Source of the DNA: Yersinia vastinensis
GTDB lineage: Bacteria > Pseudomonadota > Gammaproteobacteria > Enterobacterales > Enterobacteriaceae
Reading direction: 5' to 3'
NCBI RefSeq assembly: GCF_902726565.1
Contig: NZ_CACVAF010000006.1
Coordinates: forward strand, 124,001 to 188,000
DNA: 64,000 nt
Of this stretch, positions 31,717 to 40,336 are shown one piece after another. The notes under the pieces are model-generated. The model did no database searches. It was not told where the DNA came from and worked only from the letters and a program-made list of their open reading frames with translations. Made by a program: the position numbers and the translations under genes. Position 1 is the first letter of the stretch; each line of letters opens with the position of its first letter.

Positions 31717-32085
31717 TTACAATTCGTCAGCGGTTGAAGGCCTGTCTTTGTTAATTATATCAAAGATGATTTTATCTGGATGTACAACAAATCTTACAGT
31801 ATCTGTTAGTGATTCTTCAGTATTGATATCTAAACAAGGATTAAAAATATACCACTGATAACAGTAAGTCATTGAATAACAGCTAACTTCCAACTCGGTA
31901 ATATCAAGAATTTCTAATGAACCAGCACTGTATCTGGCATTTTCAGAATAATACATTAAGCCGGAAACTAAGCTTCCTTCAATTTTCTGGATATTATTGC
32001 TGATAACATTCTTCAGTAATGAAATTGGGTAACACCCTGAGGTGAAATCGCCAGCTATTTCATTGTTCATTAATTGTCCGCTCAT
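31717..32085 (-). CDS. hypothetical protein, AT-rich orphan
   Basis: A 122-residue acidic open frame that I do not recognise. No signal peptide or membrane helix is visible; the mix of aromatic and beta-prone segments (LEVSCYSMTYCYQWYIFNPC, FVVHPDKIIFDII) suggests a small soluble beta-rich fold with four Cys. An internal Met at 32070 is an alternative start; neither start has a strong ribosome site. It is flanked on both sides by AT-rich noncoding DNA, just upstream of ymoB on the same strand, which suggests a horizontally acquired cargo gene. It might be an immunity-type protein, but nothing visible proves that. Confidence 0.55.
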   Translation of the reverse strand: MSGQLMNNEIAGDFTSGCYPISLLKNVISNNIQKIEGSLVSGLMYYSENARYSAGSLEILDITELEVSCYSMTYCYQWYIFNPCLDINTEESLTDTVRFVVHPDKIIFDIINKDRPSTADEL

Positions 32086-32659
32086 GGTGGTAAGAATAAT
32101 TCATTACCGTGTTGCTATCGTTACAAAAAATGCGATGATATTTGTTTTCAACAACTATTGACATGATTTGAATCAGAAAATTCAAATTTAATGAGATTTA
32201 TCAACCCAAATGGTTAGCGAACACATAGTGATGTTATTTGAATCACCCTCTCAATAACACGGTCTTGCAATAAAATAACAATACTTAAATAGAATTCTCA
32301 ATATTTAAGATAATTACCCGCGATTAATTTAACACATCACTATTAATTTAGAATGCCCAACGAGTTTTATCAAGTGTGCGGTTGCCACTGGCGTTATTTT
32401 TTATTGTGTAATTTACCATTTTGCGAGCGTTAACGAGTCATTCTCACCGTAGAGTACCAAAATCCAACCAACCATAACCAGCCAAGCTCCCGTAAAGATA
32501 GTTTAATTTACTGTAACTAATCATGTTTGCAGTGCTTGTTATATCTACAGCGGTAATTTTCCTTCCTCCCGTCATCTTCATTGATCAGCTATCTCGCTAG
32601 AGTTTGTTACTAATGATATCGATAAGACATCCACCAGCTCTTGAATCGAAGTAAAACAT
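32086..32659. other. AT-rich noncoding region before the metal ABC operon
   Basis: About 570 bp of AT-rich sequence with stop codons in all frames and no gene seen. It separates the orphan gene from the divergent metal-transport operon. Confidence 0.5.
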
Positions 32660-32663
32660 GTGA

Positions 32664-32678
32664 TGTTATATTGTATCA
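32664..32678 (+). promoter_or_regulatory. candidate Zur box of the metal ABC operon
   Basis: TGTTATATTGTATCA matches 12 of 15 positions of the perfect dyad TGTTATAATATAACA found upstream of rpmE2 in this window. It lies about 26 nt before the small ORF and 164 nt before the ATPase start. This implies repression when zinc is sufficient. Confidence 0.55.
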
Positions 32679-32704
32679 ATTGTGGCTATGTGTTTCTTTC
32701 CGAT

Positions 32705-32845
32705 ATGAATAGATTATCTGCCTGGCTTAACTTTTTTTCTTACAGAACCCTGTTTTCACTTTCTTCATCATGGCGTGTTGCCGCCGTTGCACCGCTTTGC
32801 ATATTGCTATGGTGCGCTATTTATTGGGCTAATGTACTGCCATGA
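32705..32845 (+). CDS. putative 46-residue membrane protein coupled to the metal ABC operon
   Basis: Small frame beginning MNRLSAWLNFF and ending with a hydrophobic Trp-rich segment (VAAVAPLCILLWCAIYWANV), consistent with one membrane helix near the C-terminus and Arg/Ser-rich residues before it. Its TGA overlaps the ATG of the ATPase gene (ATGA), the same arrangement as between ATPase and permease, which favours translation. The frame is open back to an ATG at 32660, but that precedes the candidate Zur box and would lie upstream of transcription. No clear ribosome site was seen. Not recognised as a known family. Confidence 0.45.
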   Translation: MNRLSAWLNFFSYRTLFSLSSSWRVAAVAPLCILLWCAIYWANVLP

Positions 32846-33576
32846 TAAATTTGAGAAATATCGAAATTGGATATGAGCAGCATGCTCTCACTCCTCCTAT
32901 CAATGGTTGTTTTTTGGCCGGGTCTTTGACTGCCATCATTGGAGCAAATGGCACGGGAAAATCAACACTACTCAAAACATTGGCAGGTTTACAACCAACA
33001 GTCAGTGGCCAAATAGCATTCACTGGCGGTAAAGCCCCACAAATTGCCTATCTTCCCCAACAGGCTGAATTAGATAAGCAGTTTCCTATTGCTGTCCAAG
33101 ATGTTGTGGCGATGGGGTGTTGGCCGCAAAGTGGATTACTCGGTGGGATTAATCTTCAATCACGTCAACGAATCAAGCAGGCACTGAGTATTGTCGGTAT
33201 GCAGGATATGGCGCGGTGGCCCGTAGGGGAGCTTTCAGGTGGTCAGTTACAACGTGTGCTATTTGCTCGTCTGTTAGTCCAGCAGGCCCCCTTGATTTTA
33301 CTGGATGAGCCTTTTACCGGCATTGATAGCCATACACTGCAATTATTACTTGAGGTTATTCATCGGTTACATAATGAGGGGCGAACAATTATTGCAGTTC
33401 TGCACGATATGTCGATGGTCGCAGAACATTTTCCTCATGCATTGTGGTTAACCCCTCAGGGCTATTGTTGGCAATCATCTGAGCAGGTTTTAGCGCAATG
33501 GCATCACTCTCACCATTCATCTTGTGCACTTTCCTCGTTGGACCTACATGAACCATTGAGAGTGATGAACTCATGA
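32842..33576 (+). CDS. metal (probably zinc) ABC transporter ATPase
   Basis: 244-residue ATPase of the metal-chelate/cluster 9 type (ZnuC/YfeB-like). Walker A GANGTGKST is near residue 34, signature LSGGQLQ, Walker B LILLDEPF, and switch His in VLHDMS. The C-terminal tail contains an unusual histidine cluster (WHHSHHSSC, about residues 220-228). The ATGA overlaps at both ends place it in a tight operon with the small ORF upstream and the permease downstream. Zinc specificity is inferred from the Zur-like box and the neighbouring Zn-sparing ribosomal genes; manganese or iron remain possible. Confidence 0.88.
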   Translation: MINLRNIEIGYEQHALTPPINGCFLAGSLTAIIGANGTGKSTLLKTLAGLQPTVSGQIAFTGGKAPQIAYLPQQAELDKQFPIAVQDVVAMGCWPQSGLLGGINLQSRQRIKQALSIVGMQDMARWPVGELSGGQLQRVLFARLLVQQAPLILLDEPFTGIDSHTLQLLLEVIHRLHNEGRTIIAVLHDMSMVAEHFPHALWLTPQGYCWQSSEQVLAQWHHSHHSSCALSSLDLHEPLRVMNS

Positions 33577-34430
33577 TTTTGCTTCATTTACTTACCGACC
33601 CTTTTATCGATTTCGGTTTTATGCGCCGAGCTTTGATAGCTTGTTTAGCATTGTCACTAAGTTCAGCTCCTTTGGGCGTTTTCTTATTATTACGTCGCAT
33701 GAGTTTAGTCGGCGACGCTTTGTCCCACGCAGTATTGCCCGGAGCAGCCATCGGTTATTTGATTTCAGGGATGTCACTGGTCGCCATGGGGATAGGGGGC
33801 TTTATTGCTGGGCTGGCCGTTGCCATGATGTCTGGATGGGTCAGTCGGCGAACACTCTTAAAAGAAGATGCCAGTTTTGCCGGCTTCTATCTTGGCTCTC
33901 TGGCCTTAGGGGTGACGCTGGTATCACTGCGGGGGTCCAGTATGGATCTGCTCCATGTGTTATTCGGTTCTATTCTGGCCGTTGATACCAGCGCCATGGC
34001 GATGGTCGGCATCATCACTACATCATCCATGTTGGTACTCGCGGTTATTTATCGCGCACTGGTGGTTGAATCGTTCGATCCTGTCTTTTTGCGCGTCAGT
34101 ATGGGCCGTTGGTTGATGGTGGTCCACGCACTATTTTTGTCACTGGTGGTACTCAATCTTGTGGCTGGGTTCCAGATCCTTGGCACCTTGATGTCAGTCG
34201 GGTTAATGATGTTGCCGGCAGCTAGTGCGCGTTTTTGGGCTAAAAATCTACCCCAAACTCTGGGCGTAGCCATGCTAATTGGCATGATTGCCAGCATTGT
34301 TGGCTTGCTCTGGTCTTATTACGCCTCATTACCCGCCGGACCGGCAATTGTGCTGAGTGCCAGTCTGATTTTCTTTTTATCTATTCTATTTGGAACGCGA
34401 GGTGGCGTTTGGGTCACTGCGCGCCGTTGA
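33573..34430 (+). CDS. metal ABC transporter permease
   Basis: 285-residue ABC-3 family inner-membrane permease with about eight or nine hydrophobic helices; the segment SLVGDALSHAVLPGAAIGY is the family signature. Its ATG overlaps the TGA of the ATPase gene. It delivers the ion released by the binding protein encoded next. The family (ZnuB/YfeC/TroC) moves Zn, Mn or Fe. Confidence 0.9.
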   Translation: MILLHLLTDPFIDFGFMRRALIACLALSLSSAPLGVFLLLRRMSLVGDALSHAVLPGAAIGYLISGMSLVAMGIGGFIAGLAVAMMSGWVSRRTLLKEDASFAGFYLGSLALGVTLVSLRGSSMDLLHVLFGSILAVDTSAMAMVGIITTSSMLVLAVIYRALVVESFDPVFLRVSMGRWLMVVHALFLSLVVLNLVAGFQILGTLMSVGLMMLPAASARFWAKNLPQTLGVAMLIGMIASIVGLLWSYYASLPAGPAIVLSASLIFFLSILFGTRGGVWVTARR

Positions 34431-34458
34431 GAAGTACCTGTCATTAAAGGAGAGTAAA

Positions 34459-35337
34459 ATGAAGCGTTTACCTATCGCTTTGGCGGTGGCTGCCCTACTG
34501 TCAAGCCCATTGGCAATGGCCAAAACTGTTGAGGCCGTTGCCAGTTTTTCTATTTTAGGTGACATCGTCCAGCAGGTCGGGGGGGAGCATGTCAATGTCG
34601 TCACTTTGGTTGGAGCAGATGGTGATCCCCATGGTTTTGAGCCGACACCGAAAAATAGCAGGCAATTATCTAAAGCGGATGTGGTGTTTATCAGTGGGTT
34701 AGGGCTTGAGGGGTGGTTGGAGCGATTAATCAGTGCTTCAGGTTATAAAGGACAGGTTGTTATCGCATCAACTGGAGTCGACACTCGTAAAATGGATGAA
34801 GAGGGCAAAGTGGTGACTGATCCTCATGCATGGAACAGCATGGCTAATGGTATTAAATATGCCACCAATGTGATGAATGCATTAATTGTCGCCGATCCAG
34901 AAGATGCGGATTATTTTCGCAAACGGGGAGGGGAATATATTCAGCAGTTAGAAAAGCTGGATGCTTATGCCAAAGCCCAGTTTGCCGCGATCCCTGCCGG
35001 ACAGCGAAAAGTACTGACCAGCCATGATGCTTTTGGTTATTTTAGCCAGGAATATGGGGTTCGCTTTTTGTCACCAGTCGGATTTTCTACGGAGTCTGAA
35101 GCCAGTGCCAGTGGTGTGGCGGCACTGATTCATCAAATCAAGCAAGAGAAAATAAAAACATATTTCATTGAAAATCAGACGGATCCACGTCTGGTTAAGC
35201 AAATTGCTGCAGCCAGTGGCGCTAAAGCGGGTGGGGAACTGTATCCAGAAGCGCTGTCTGATGTAGGTGGCCCGGCTGCGACCTATGCTGAGGCGTTTAA
35301 GCACAATGTAGATACGATTGTGGGCAGTATGAAGTAG
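34459..35337 (+). CDS. metal ABC transporter substrate-binding protein
   Basis: 292-residue periplasmic cluster A-I binding protein (TroA/ZnuA/PsaA superfamily). A signal peptide covers about 1-21 (ends AMA). Metal-site candidates are His in GDPHGFEPTP, His in TDPHAWNS, His in LTSHDAFGYF and the Asp in YPEALSD. Unlike ZnuA there is no His-rich loop. AAGGAG lies 8 nt before the ATG at 34459; the frame upstream overlaps the permease end and is not used. Last gene of the operon; the hairpin at 35411-35437 is shared with the convergent rpmE2-rpmJ2. Confidence 0.9.
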   Translation: MKRLPIALAVAALLSSPLAMAKTVEAVASFSILGDIVQQVGGEHVNVVTLVGADGDPHGFEPTPKNSRQLSKADVVFISGLGLEGWLERLISASGYKGQVVIASTGVDTRKMDEEGKVVTDPHAWNSMANGIKYATNVMNALIVADPEDADYFRKRGGEYIQQLEKLDAYAKAQFAAIPAGQRKVLTSHDAFGYFSQEYGVRFLSPVGFSTESEASASGVAALIHQIKQEKIKTYFIENQTDPRLVKQIAAASGAKAGGELYPEALSDVGGPAATYAEAFKHNVDTIVGSMK

Positions 35338-35406
35338 TTGCAAGAATGAAGACAGTTCGGTCTCTGATTGATATCAGAGGCTGAATTTCAGTGCCTTTTA
35401 TGACAG

Positions 35407-35437
35407 AAAAAAGCCCCGTTGGGCAGCAACGGGGCTT
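35407..35437. terminator. terminator shared by the metal ABC operon and rpmE2-rpmJ2
   Basis: Stem AAGCCCCGTT / AACGGGGCTT with a 7-nt loop. On the minus strand it is followed by six T, making it a strong terminator for rpmJ2; on the plus strand the T tract is weak. Confidence 0.82.
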
Positions 35438-35460
35438 ATTCGTAGGCATATAACTCAACA

Positions 35461-35604
35461 TCAACGCTTTTTATGCGTACCTCCTTGAACCGCTTTAAAA
35501 CGTGGGTTGCTTTTGCAGATAACATACACCCGACCACGGCGGCGGACGATTTTACAATCGGGATGGCGGTTTTTTGCTGAACGTAATGAACTCAATACTT
35601 GCAT
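35461..35604 (-). CDS. rpmJ2: zinc-independent ribosomal protein L36 paralogue (L36B)
   Basis: 47-residue ribosomal protein bL36 of the Cys-minus type (YkgO): [17 protein letters not shown], then [17 protein letters not shown]. Only two Cys remain, so the zinc ribbon of the standard L36 is absent. It replaces the Zn-containing form when zinc is scarce. It starts 15 nt after rpmE2 in the same operon and therefore under the same Zur box. It is too short for most gene callers. Confidence 0.93.
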
Positions 35605-35619
35605 AATTAACTCTCAGAA

Positions 35620-35880
35620 TTAGCTGGCTTTTTTGGTCAAAAAACTACCGAAACGTTGATGGAAGCGTGCTGTGCTGCCCTCTTTTGAAAACTCTTTTTG
35701 TTTACCGGTGTAATACGGATGAGAAGCTGAAGAAATATCCAATGTGACATATGGATACGTCTGGCCATCGCGTTCAATCGTGCGTGATGTGGCTATGGTA
35801 GAGCCGACAGTGAAATAGGTGTCAGCGCTGGTGTCGTGAAAAACCACTGTCCGGTAGTTAGGATGGATGGCAGGTTTCAT
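35620..35880 (-). CDS. rpmE2: zinc-independent ribosomal protein L31 type B
   Basis: 86-residue bL31 type B (YkgM), lacking the CxxC zinc-binding pairs of Rpm[24 protein letters not shown], then [15 protein letters not shown]. Under zinc limitation it displaces Zn-L31 from ribosomes and frees zinc. The start at 35880 matches the family; the frame extends 11 codons upstream through the Zur box and is not used there. First gene of rpmE2-rpmJ2. Confidence 0.95.
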   Translation of the reverse strand: MKPAIHPNYRTVVFHDTSADTYFTVGSTIATSRTIERDGQTYPYVTLDISSASHPYYTGKQKEFSKEGSTARFHQRFGSFLTKKAS

Positions 35881-35897
35881 AAGAACTCCATTTGTTA

Positions 35898-35912
35898 TGT
35901 TATAATATAACA
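35898..35912 (-). promoter_or_regulatory. Zur box of rpmE2-rpmJ2
   Basis: Perfect 15-bp dyad TGTTATAATATAACA, 18 nt upstream of the rpmE2 start. It matches the core of the enterobacterial Zur consensus. Repression by Zn-Zur is expected. Confidence 0.85.
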
Positions 35913-35951
35913 ATAATTATGCGCCATTCACTTTCCAGTTTCAAGCCCGAA

Positions 35952-35984
35952 TAAAAAAAAACCGCAGACTGATGCCTGCGGTTT
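35952..35984 (-). terminator. rho-independent terminator of the yhf operon
   Basis: Stem AAACCGCAG / CTGCGGTTT with an 8-nt loop; on the minus strand a run of nine T follows. It lies about 30 nt after the yhfT stop. Confidence 0.9.
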
Positions 35985-36013
35985 CTCAATACGGATGACA
36001 CTATAGTGGTGTT

Positions 36014-37297
36014 TCAGGCAACAACATGTAATCCGAGAACAGCAAAGATATTTGCCAACACCCCGACGATAATGGCGGCAATTGGGCCAGCAGCCAGTTT
36101 CATGACTGGGCGACCACAAATTTCGTTCAGGATGTATAAGCTGACGACGACAAAAATACCGGTGCCGGGCCAGATCTGATTAGCTGCATTGACCCCGCCA
36201 ACTAATAGTGCAATTTCAAGAATTTGTGTCATGGCGGTACGAATATTGTCACCGGACATCTTTAAGGATGGGAAGCGGTTCATTGCTTTGCCAATTCGGC
36301 TCAGGCTGGTAATTTCCACCCCCATAGCGCCAGCGCCGAGGATGCCAGCTACCACCGGGTTTGGGGCAAGATAGCCCAATCCGAGGAACCAGTCACACCA
36401 GCCGTTAGTGCCATACACACCACTTATCATTGCGGTAGTAATAATCAGCGGCATAAAAGCAAGTGCCTGGACAATGGCCACAATGGCCGCTGATGTGATT
36501 TGCCCTTTGCCGAGCAATGCCGCGGCAATGGGTTCACCTGCAATCCAATGGTAGTGGGCAGTGATGGTGATCAGTGCTGCCATGGGCAATAGATAAATCG
36601 CATTTTTCCGAATACGTTTAATATTGTCATCAAATAGGCTGTGCTCAACTTCTTCGCCATGGCGCTTATCGCGAGAGGCAAAAAACAGCAGGCAAATCAT
36701 GCCAAACAGCATCGCGATCCCTTCAGGACTGAGCGCAACTTCATTGCCGGCAATGGTGACCGGGTTAATGCGCTCAATCACTACGCGGGCCAAGAAGGCA
36801 ATGATAATGGTGATTAACCCGGCTTTCTTGCCAAATTGATAACCGACGGCAATCGCGGGGAAGGCCACAAATGCATAAATTATGGGATCTCCCACTGATG
36901 CTAATGCATCGAGGAAATTTACTGGCAGATAAGCAAAACCTTTAATCAGACCATCCAGTGCAATCGTGACTAATGCACCATAAACCGTACCAATTAATAC
37001 AGCCAGTTTAGTATTGCTCAGTGATACCCCAATAATATCGGCCGTCAGCAACACAATATGGATAACAATAATCCCGGTTGCCAACGTAATCGGCATTGCA
37101 AAGCCGGTGATAAAACCAATGCTGATGGCAAAAGATATACCGGCAAGTTCTTTGCGGCTCATATTGCCGTTCATAAACTCCGGCATTATAGGGCGCAATC
37201 CATCGTGATAAACCGCGATAGATTTATTGGCAAGAAAAGTGGCATATCCTCCCATTAACGAGAAAAGGATAATCTTGACTAAATTAAACGATTCCAT
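36014..37297 (-). CDS. yhfT: inner-membrane protein YhfT (putative transporter)
   Basis: 427-residue polytopic membrane protein with about 11-12 hydrophobic helices, resembling E. coli YhfT. Characteristic segments are MGGYATFLANKSIAVYHDGLRP near the N-terminus and the Gly-rich GILGAGAMGVEITSLSRIGKAMNRFPS in the C-terminal half. The family is uncharacterised; the topology suggests an uptake permease for the substrate of the yhf operon, which is inference. Last gene of the operon. The yhfS gene that follows it in E. coli is absent here. Confidence 0.88.
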   Translation of the reverse strand: MESFNLVKIILFSLMGGYATFLANKSIAVYHDGLRPIMPEFMNGNMSRKELAGISFAISIGFITGFAMPITLATGIIVIHIVLLTADIIGVSLSNTKLAVLIGTVYGALVTIALDGLIKGFAYLPVNFLDALASVGDPIIYAFVAFPAIAVGYQFGKKAGLITIIIAFLARVVIERINPVTIAGNEVALSPEGIAMLFGMICLLFFASRDKRHGEEVEHSLFDDNIKRIRKNAIYLLPMAALITITAHYHWIAGEPIAAALLGKGQITSAAIVAIVQALAFMPLIITTAMISGVYGTNGWCDWFLGLGYLAPNPVVAGILGAGAMGVEITSLSRIGKAMNRFPSLKMSGDNIRTAMTQILEIALLVGGVNAANQIWPGTGIFVVVSLYILNEICGRPVMKLAAGPIAAIIVGVLANIFAVLGLHVVA

Positions 37298-37417
37298 ATC
37301 ACAATCCCATCAGGACCAATCGGCCCTAGGTTAATTTGTTTATTATTGTTGTTAGCTGTAACGCCAAATCCTTTGGATATAGGCAACAAAGTGACTAAGC
37401 GTTATTAATTGACAGCA

Positions 37418-37783
37418 TTATTTGTCGGCCAGTAAAACGGCGCATAAAGCTTTAACTGAGTTTTCAACGCGGTCATTGGTAAACCCAAATGCTTTTTTTC
37501 CCTGTTCTATCAATTGACTCACATTCGCTTCTGAAGGTTGAGTCAGCGCATTGGCGATAGTGGCACATTTGTCGCGGCCAATCAGGGCATAGGCCATAGC
37601 CAGAGCACCGCCTGCGCCACTTTGGCAAGCACCGACATAATAATCGAAGCTACCATTTTTAACTTTCATGGCAGCATCCATGTCGGTGAATATTTCAGAA
37701 GAAACTTTCCCTGCACCATATTTAATTAAACAATCTTGTATTTCATTTTTATTAAGCTGCCCACCAATAGCAATTTTAAGCAT
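37418..37783 (-). CDS. yhfU: YhfU, DUF2620 family protein
   Basis: 121-residue soluble protein (E. coli YhfU 117) with the conserved FDYYVGACQSGAGGALAMAYALIG core and DMDAAMKVKNG. The fold and function are unknown; the Gly-rich GAC-x-SGAG motif looks like a small-molecule or phosphate-binding loop. The start at 37783 (MLKIAIGG) fits the family. A start at 37846 would add 21 residues and overlap the end of yhfW. It is followed by yhfT after 120 nt. Confidence 0.85.
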   Translation of the reverse strand: MLKIAIGGQLNKNEIQDCLIKYGAGKVSSEIFTDMDAAMKVKNGSFDYYVGACQSGAGGALAMAYALIGRDKCATIANALTQPSEANVSQLIEQGKKAFGFTNDRVENSVKALCAVLLADK

Positions 37784-37832
37784 TTCCACGTCCCCACTTT
37801 GAATATTATTTAAGCAGTCTGTATTTATTCCA

Positions 37833-39098
37833 TTATTTGCTGGCATTAGTTAGTTGATGCCAGAAAGAGTGGCCATTTTGTGGTGCAGGAGCGGCAAAGA
37901 ACTCACAAACTGTCGCGCCGACATCAGACATTGTTTTGCGGATCCCTAGCTGAATAGGTTTCTGCATTGAGCCTTGGGTGCCCGCATGATAAACCAGCAG
38001 CGGGACCTGCTCTCGTGTGTGTTTACTGTGGCCAATTGTCGGGTCATTACCGTGGTCAGCCATCACGACCAGACAATCACCTGCGGACATGGCTGAAATT
38101 ATTTTGCCTAACATAGGGTCGACCAATTGCAGACGTTCAGCATAACGCTCGACATCTTGCCCATGCCCCGCCAAGTCGGTTTCCTGAATGTTGGTGCAGA
38201 TAAATGCACTGCCGGCACGTTGAACCTCTTCCAATGTGATATCCAAAATAACTTGGGAATCAACCAATTGTTGGTAATTTCGCCCTGCTGGATTGGCAAC
38301 AATATCAGCAACTTTACCGACTAAAACCGTTGGAATATTCACTTTCTCCAACTGGCGTGGAACTTGCACATCGGCATCAACACCATAACCGAGATGAATA
38401 ACTTGAAAGCCGTTATCGTAAACTCCGGATTTTGGGCTATTGATGCCAATATAATGTTGTTGCTTCACTTCAGCAGCGCTGATGATTGCGAGACTGTCCG
38501 TCAGTTGCCCACCATAGGCAATCACGCGGTTCACTTCCACACAACCGCGCACTATCCTACCTATTTTTTCTACCTGAGAAAAATCAATGGCGCTTAAATT
38601 AGCACAAATATTAAATACTTGACCTAAATCTGCCTCAAGATTATCGCCAATGGCGACGCAGTTATTGACCCATAGAAATTGTAAATTGCTGCTATCACCT
38701 GGCGCACTGCGCTCTTCCACCCAATATCCCTGCTGGCGTAATGCATCAGCCACCAGTGATCTTAGGGTGGAAAATGGCATGCTTAAGGGCGAACGGGGCA
38801 GGGTACCCATAATTTCCTGATGGCCCATAAACGTATCTCCGCCCTCGTGTTGCAGTAGCGCGACACCAAAATTGGCCTGTGGATTATCTTGCATCACACT
38901 GTCATTGAAATCAGGTGAGCCAATATGCAGCGCATTGATTAACCCCAACGTCTCCAGATTTGGTAAACGTAACGTCGGGTAGGTTTGCAAAATGTGGGCG
39001 CAGGTATTGGCCTCTTTATCTTGTGGTCGAACGTCACAAACATCAGGCATGGCACCCACGCCAAAACTGTCGATAACCAGCACGATAAACTTACTCAT
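37833..39098 (-). CDS. yhfW: phosphopentomutase-like metalloenzyme YhfW
   Basis: 421-residue member of the alkaline-phosphatase superfamily related to DeoB. Asp9 in VIDSFGVG, the nucleophile region [10 protein letters not shown], the C-terminal metal ligands in [20 protein letters not shown] and [17 protein letters not shown] are all present, so catalysis seems intact. It probably moves a phosphate on a pentose-like sugar, but the substrate is unknown. Its ATG overlaps the TGA of yhfX (ATGA). Confidence 0.88.
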   Translation of the reverse strand: MSKFIVLVIDSFGVGAMPDVCDVRPQDKEANTCAHILQTYPTLRLPNLETLGLINALHIGSPDFNDSVMQDNPQANFGVALLQHEGGDTFMGHQEIMGTLPRSPLSMPFSTLRSLVADALRQQGYWVEERSAPGDSSNLQFLWVNNCVAIGDNLEADLGQVFNICANLSAIDFSQVEKIGRIVRGCVEVNRVIAYGGQLTDSLAIISAAEVKQQHYIGINSPKSGVYDNGFQVIHLGYGVDADVQVPRQLEKVNIPTVLVGKVADIVANPAGRNYQQLVDSQVILDITLEEVQRAGSAFICTNIQETDLAGHGQDVERYAERLQLVDPMLGKIISAMSAGDCLVVMADHGNDPTIGHSKHTREQVPLLVYHAGTQGSMQKPIQLGIRKTMSDVGATVCEFFAAPAPQNGHSFWHQLTNASK

Positions 39099-40270
39099 AA
39101 CCCCTCCTGTCCTCTGGACGTTGGAATGGTATTACCTTGACTATCATAAATACCCAGCAAGGTTGGCTGACCGCAGTGAATCCCAGCGACAAGAGCTACG
39201 TCACTGCGTGTGGCAAAAATTTGGGTACGAAAACACATCACAACCGGGCTACCAACAGTGAATGACTCGGTGAGGCTCAGCGTATAGTCGATGCTGTCAT
39301 TAGCGGGTTTCAATACCTTGCTCATTTGCCATTGTTGGTCATAAACCAGCGCATTACTGAGGTGACCACGCCGATAATATCCGCCGCCATAGCAATAGCT
39401 TTTGCCTTGGTGACAATGCGAGATTTCAGTGAGATAGAGCATGGCGACTTGCTCGGGCTGATTGCCATGCTGATTGGACGGCATGGTGCCGGTCAATGAA
39501 TGCCCCGGCTCGGCATGAGTTACACCAAAGCGAGCCAACTGTGGAAGACTTTCAACTCCCGTGGCCGAAGGGCCATTAACTTGCTCTACCTGTATTCCCT
39601 TTTGTTCAAGGATACTTTTTGCCTCAATTAAGGTATTGAGGTTGGGGCTGGGCAATGTTTTTCCTTTTTCATCATCAAACAACATGCAAGGAAAATGTGT
39701 GACGCCCACCAGACGAACACCGGATAAGGTTTTTATTTCATTAATAATGGAAGGTAGTTCTTCGAGGGCGAATCCCGCCTCTTGCCCAGGATAAATTAGG
39801 TCACTGTGGTGCCAAACTTTTAGTAATAAAGCCTGTTCTGTTTTTTGGCGTAGGGCCGCGGCGGCAATTTCCCGCGCTTTAGCGATGCTGTATACCGTGA
39901 TCACCTCTGGCCGATGAGCCACAACATCATCCACCATTGCACTGGGGATTTGCACCAAATGTCCGACATGGGCCACTGGTAAGTGATGTTGGTAAAGCTG
40001 GCGTGCCTCTTTGAAGTCCACCGCCACGATACCTTGATAACCCCATTCGAGCAGTAGTTTGCAGAGTAGGGGGTTACGGCCAAACTGTTTACTCATCAGA
40101 TAAAGTGTAATGCCATAACGGGCAGCGGTTTCCAGCAATAAATGGGCATTTTGCTTGACCTGATCGACGTCAATGACATAGCTATCGGGTTTAATTGCAC
40201 CTTTCTGCCAGAGTAAAAGTGCTGCATCTATAAGTGCTGGATTCTGTTTTTGTAGTGCTTTCAATAGCAT
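39095..40270 (-). CDS. yhfX: fold-type III PLP enzyme YhfX (alanine-racemase-like)
   Basis: 391-residue PLP-dependent enzyme with an alanine racemase N-terminal barrel (E. coli YhfX 387). Lys61 in [11 protein letters not shown] is the expected PLP lysine, and barrel strands such as [15 protein letters not shown] and VGVTHFP follow. Reaction unknown: racemase or decarboxylase on an amino-acid-like substrate are the family options. Translationally coupled to yhfW. Confidence 0.88.
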   Translation of the reverse strand: MLLKALQKQNPALIDAALLLWQKGAIKPDSYVIDVDQVKQNAHLLLETAARYGITLYLMSKQFGRNPLLCKLLLEWGYQGIVAVDFKEARQLYQHHLPVAHVGHLVQIPSAMVDDVVAHRPEVITVYSIAKAREIAAAALRQKTEQALLLKVWHHSDLIYPGQEAGFALEELPSIINEIKTLSGVRLVGVTHFPCMLFDDEKGKTLPSPNLNTLIEAKSILEQKGIQVEQVNGPSATGVESLPQLARFGVTHAEPGHSLTGTMPSNQHGNQPEQVAMLYLTEISHCHQGKSYCYGGGYYRRGHLSNALVYDQQWQMSKVLKPANDSIDYTLSLTESFTVGSPVVMCFRTQIFATRSDVALVAGIHCGQPTLLGIYDSQGNTIPTSRGQEGL

Positions 40271-40336
40271 ATTAAATTTCCAAATAGCGATATTTTATTA
40301 TTCATTTTTTTGAATATTTAGCTTATGTAAATACAA

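Noticed and set aside
37784-37846. Upstream ATG adding 21 residues to YhfU
   Set aside because: The extension overlaps the end of yhfW and has no counterpart in the family; the shorter form matches the usual length.
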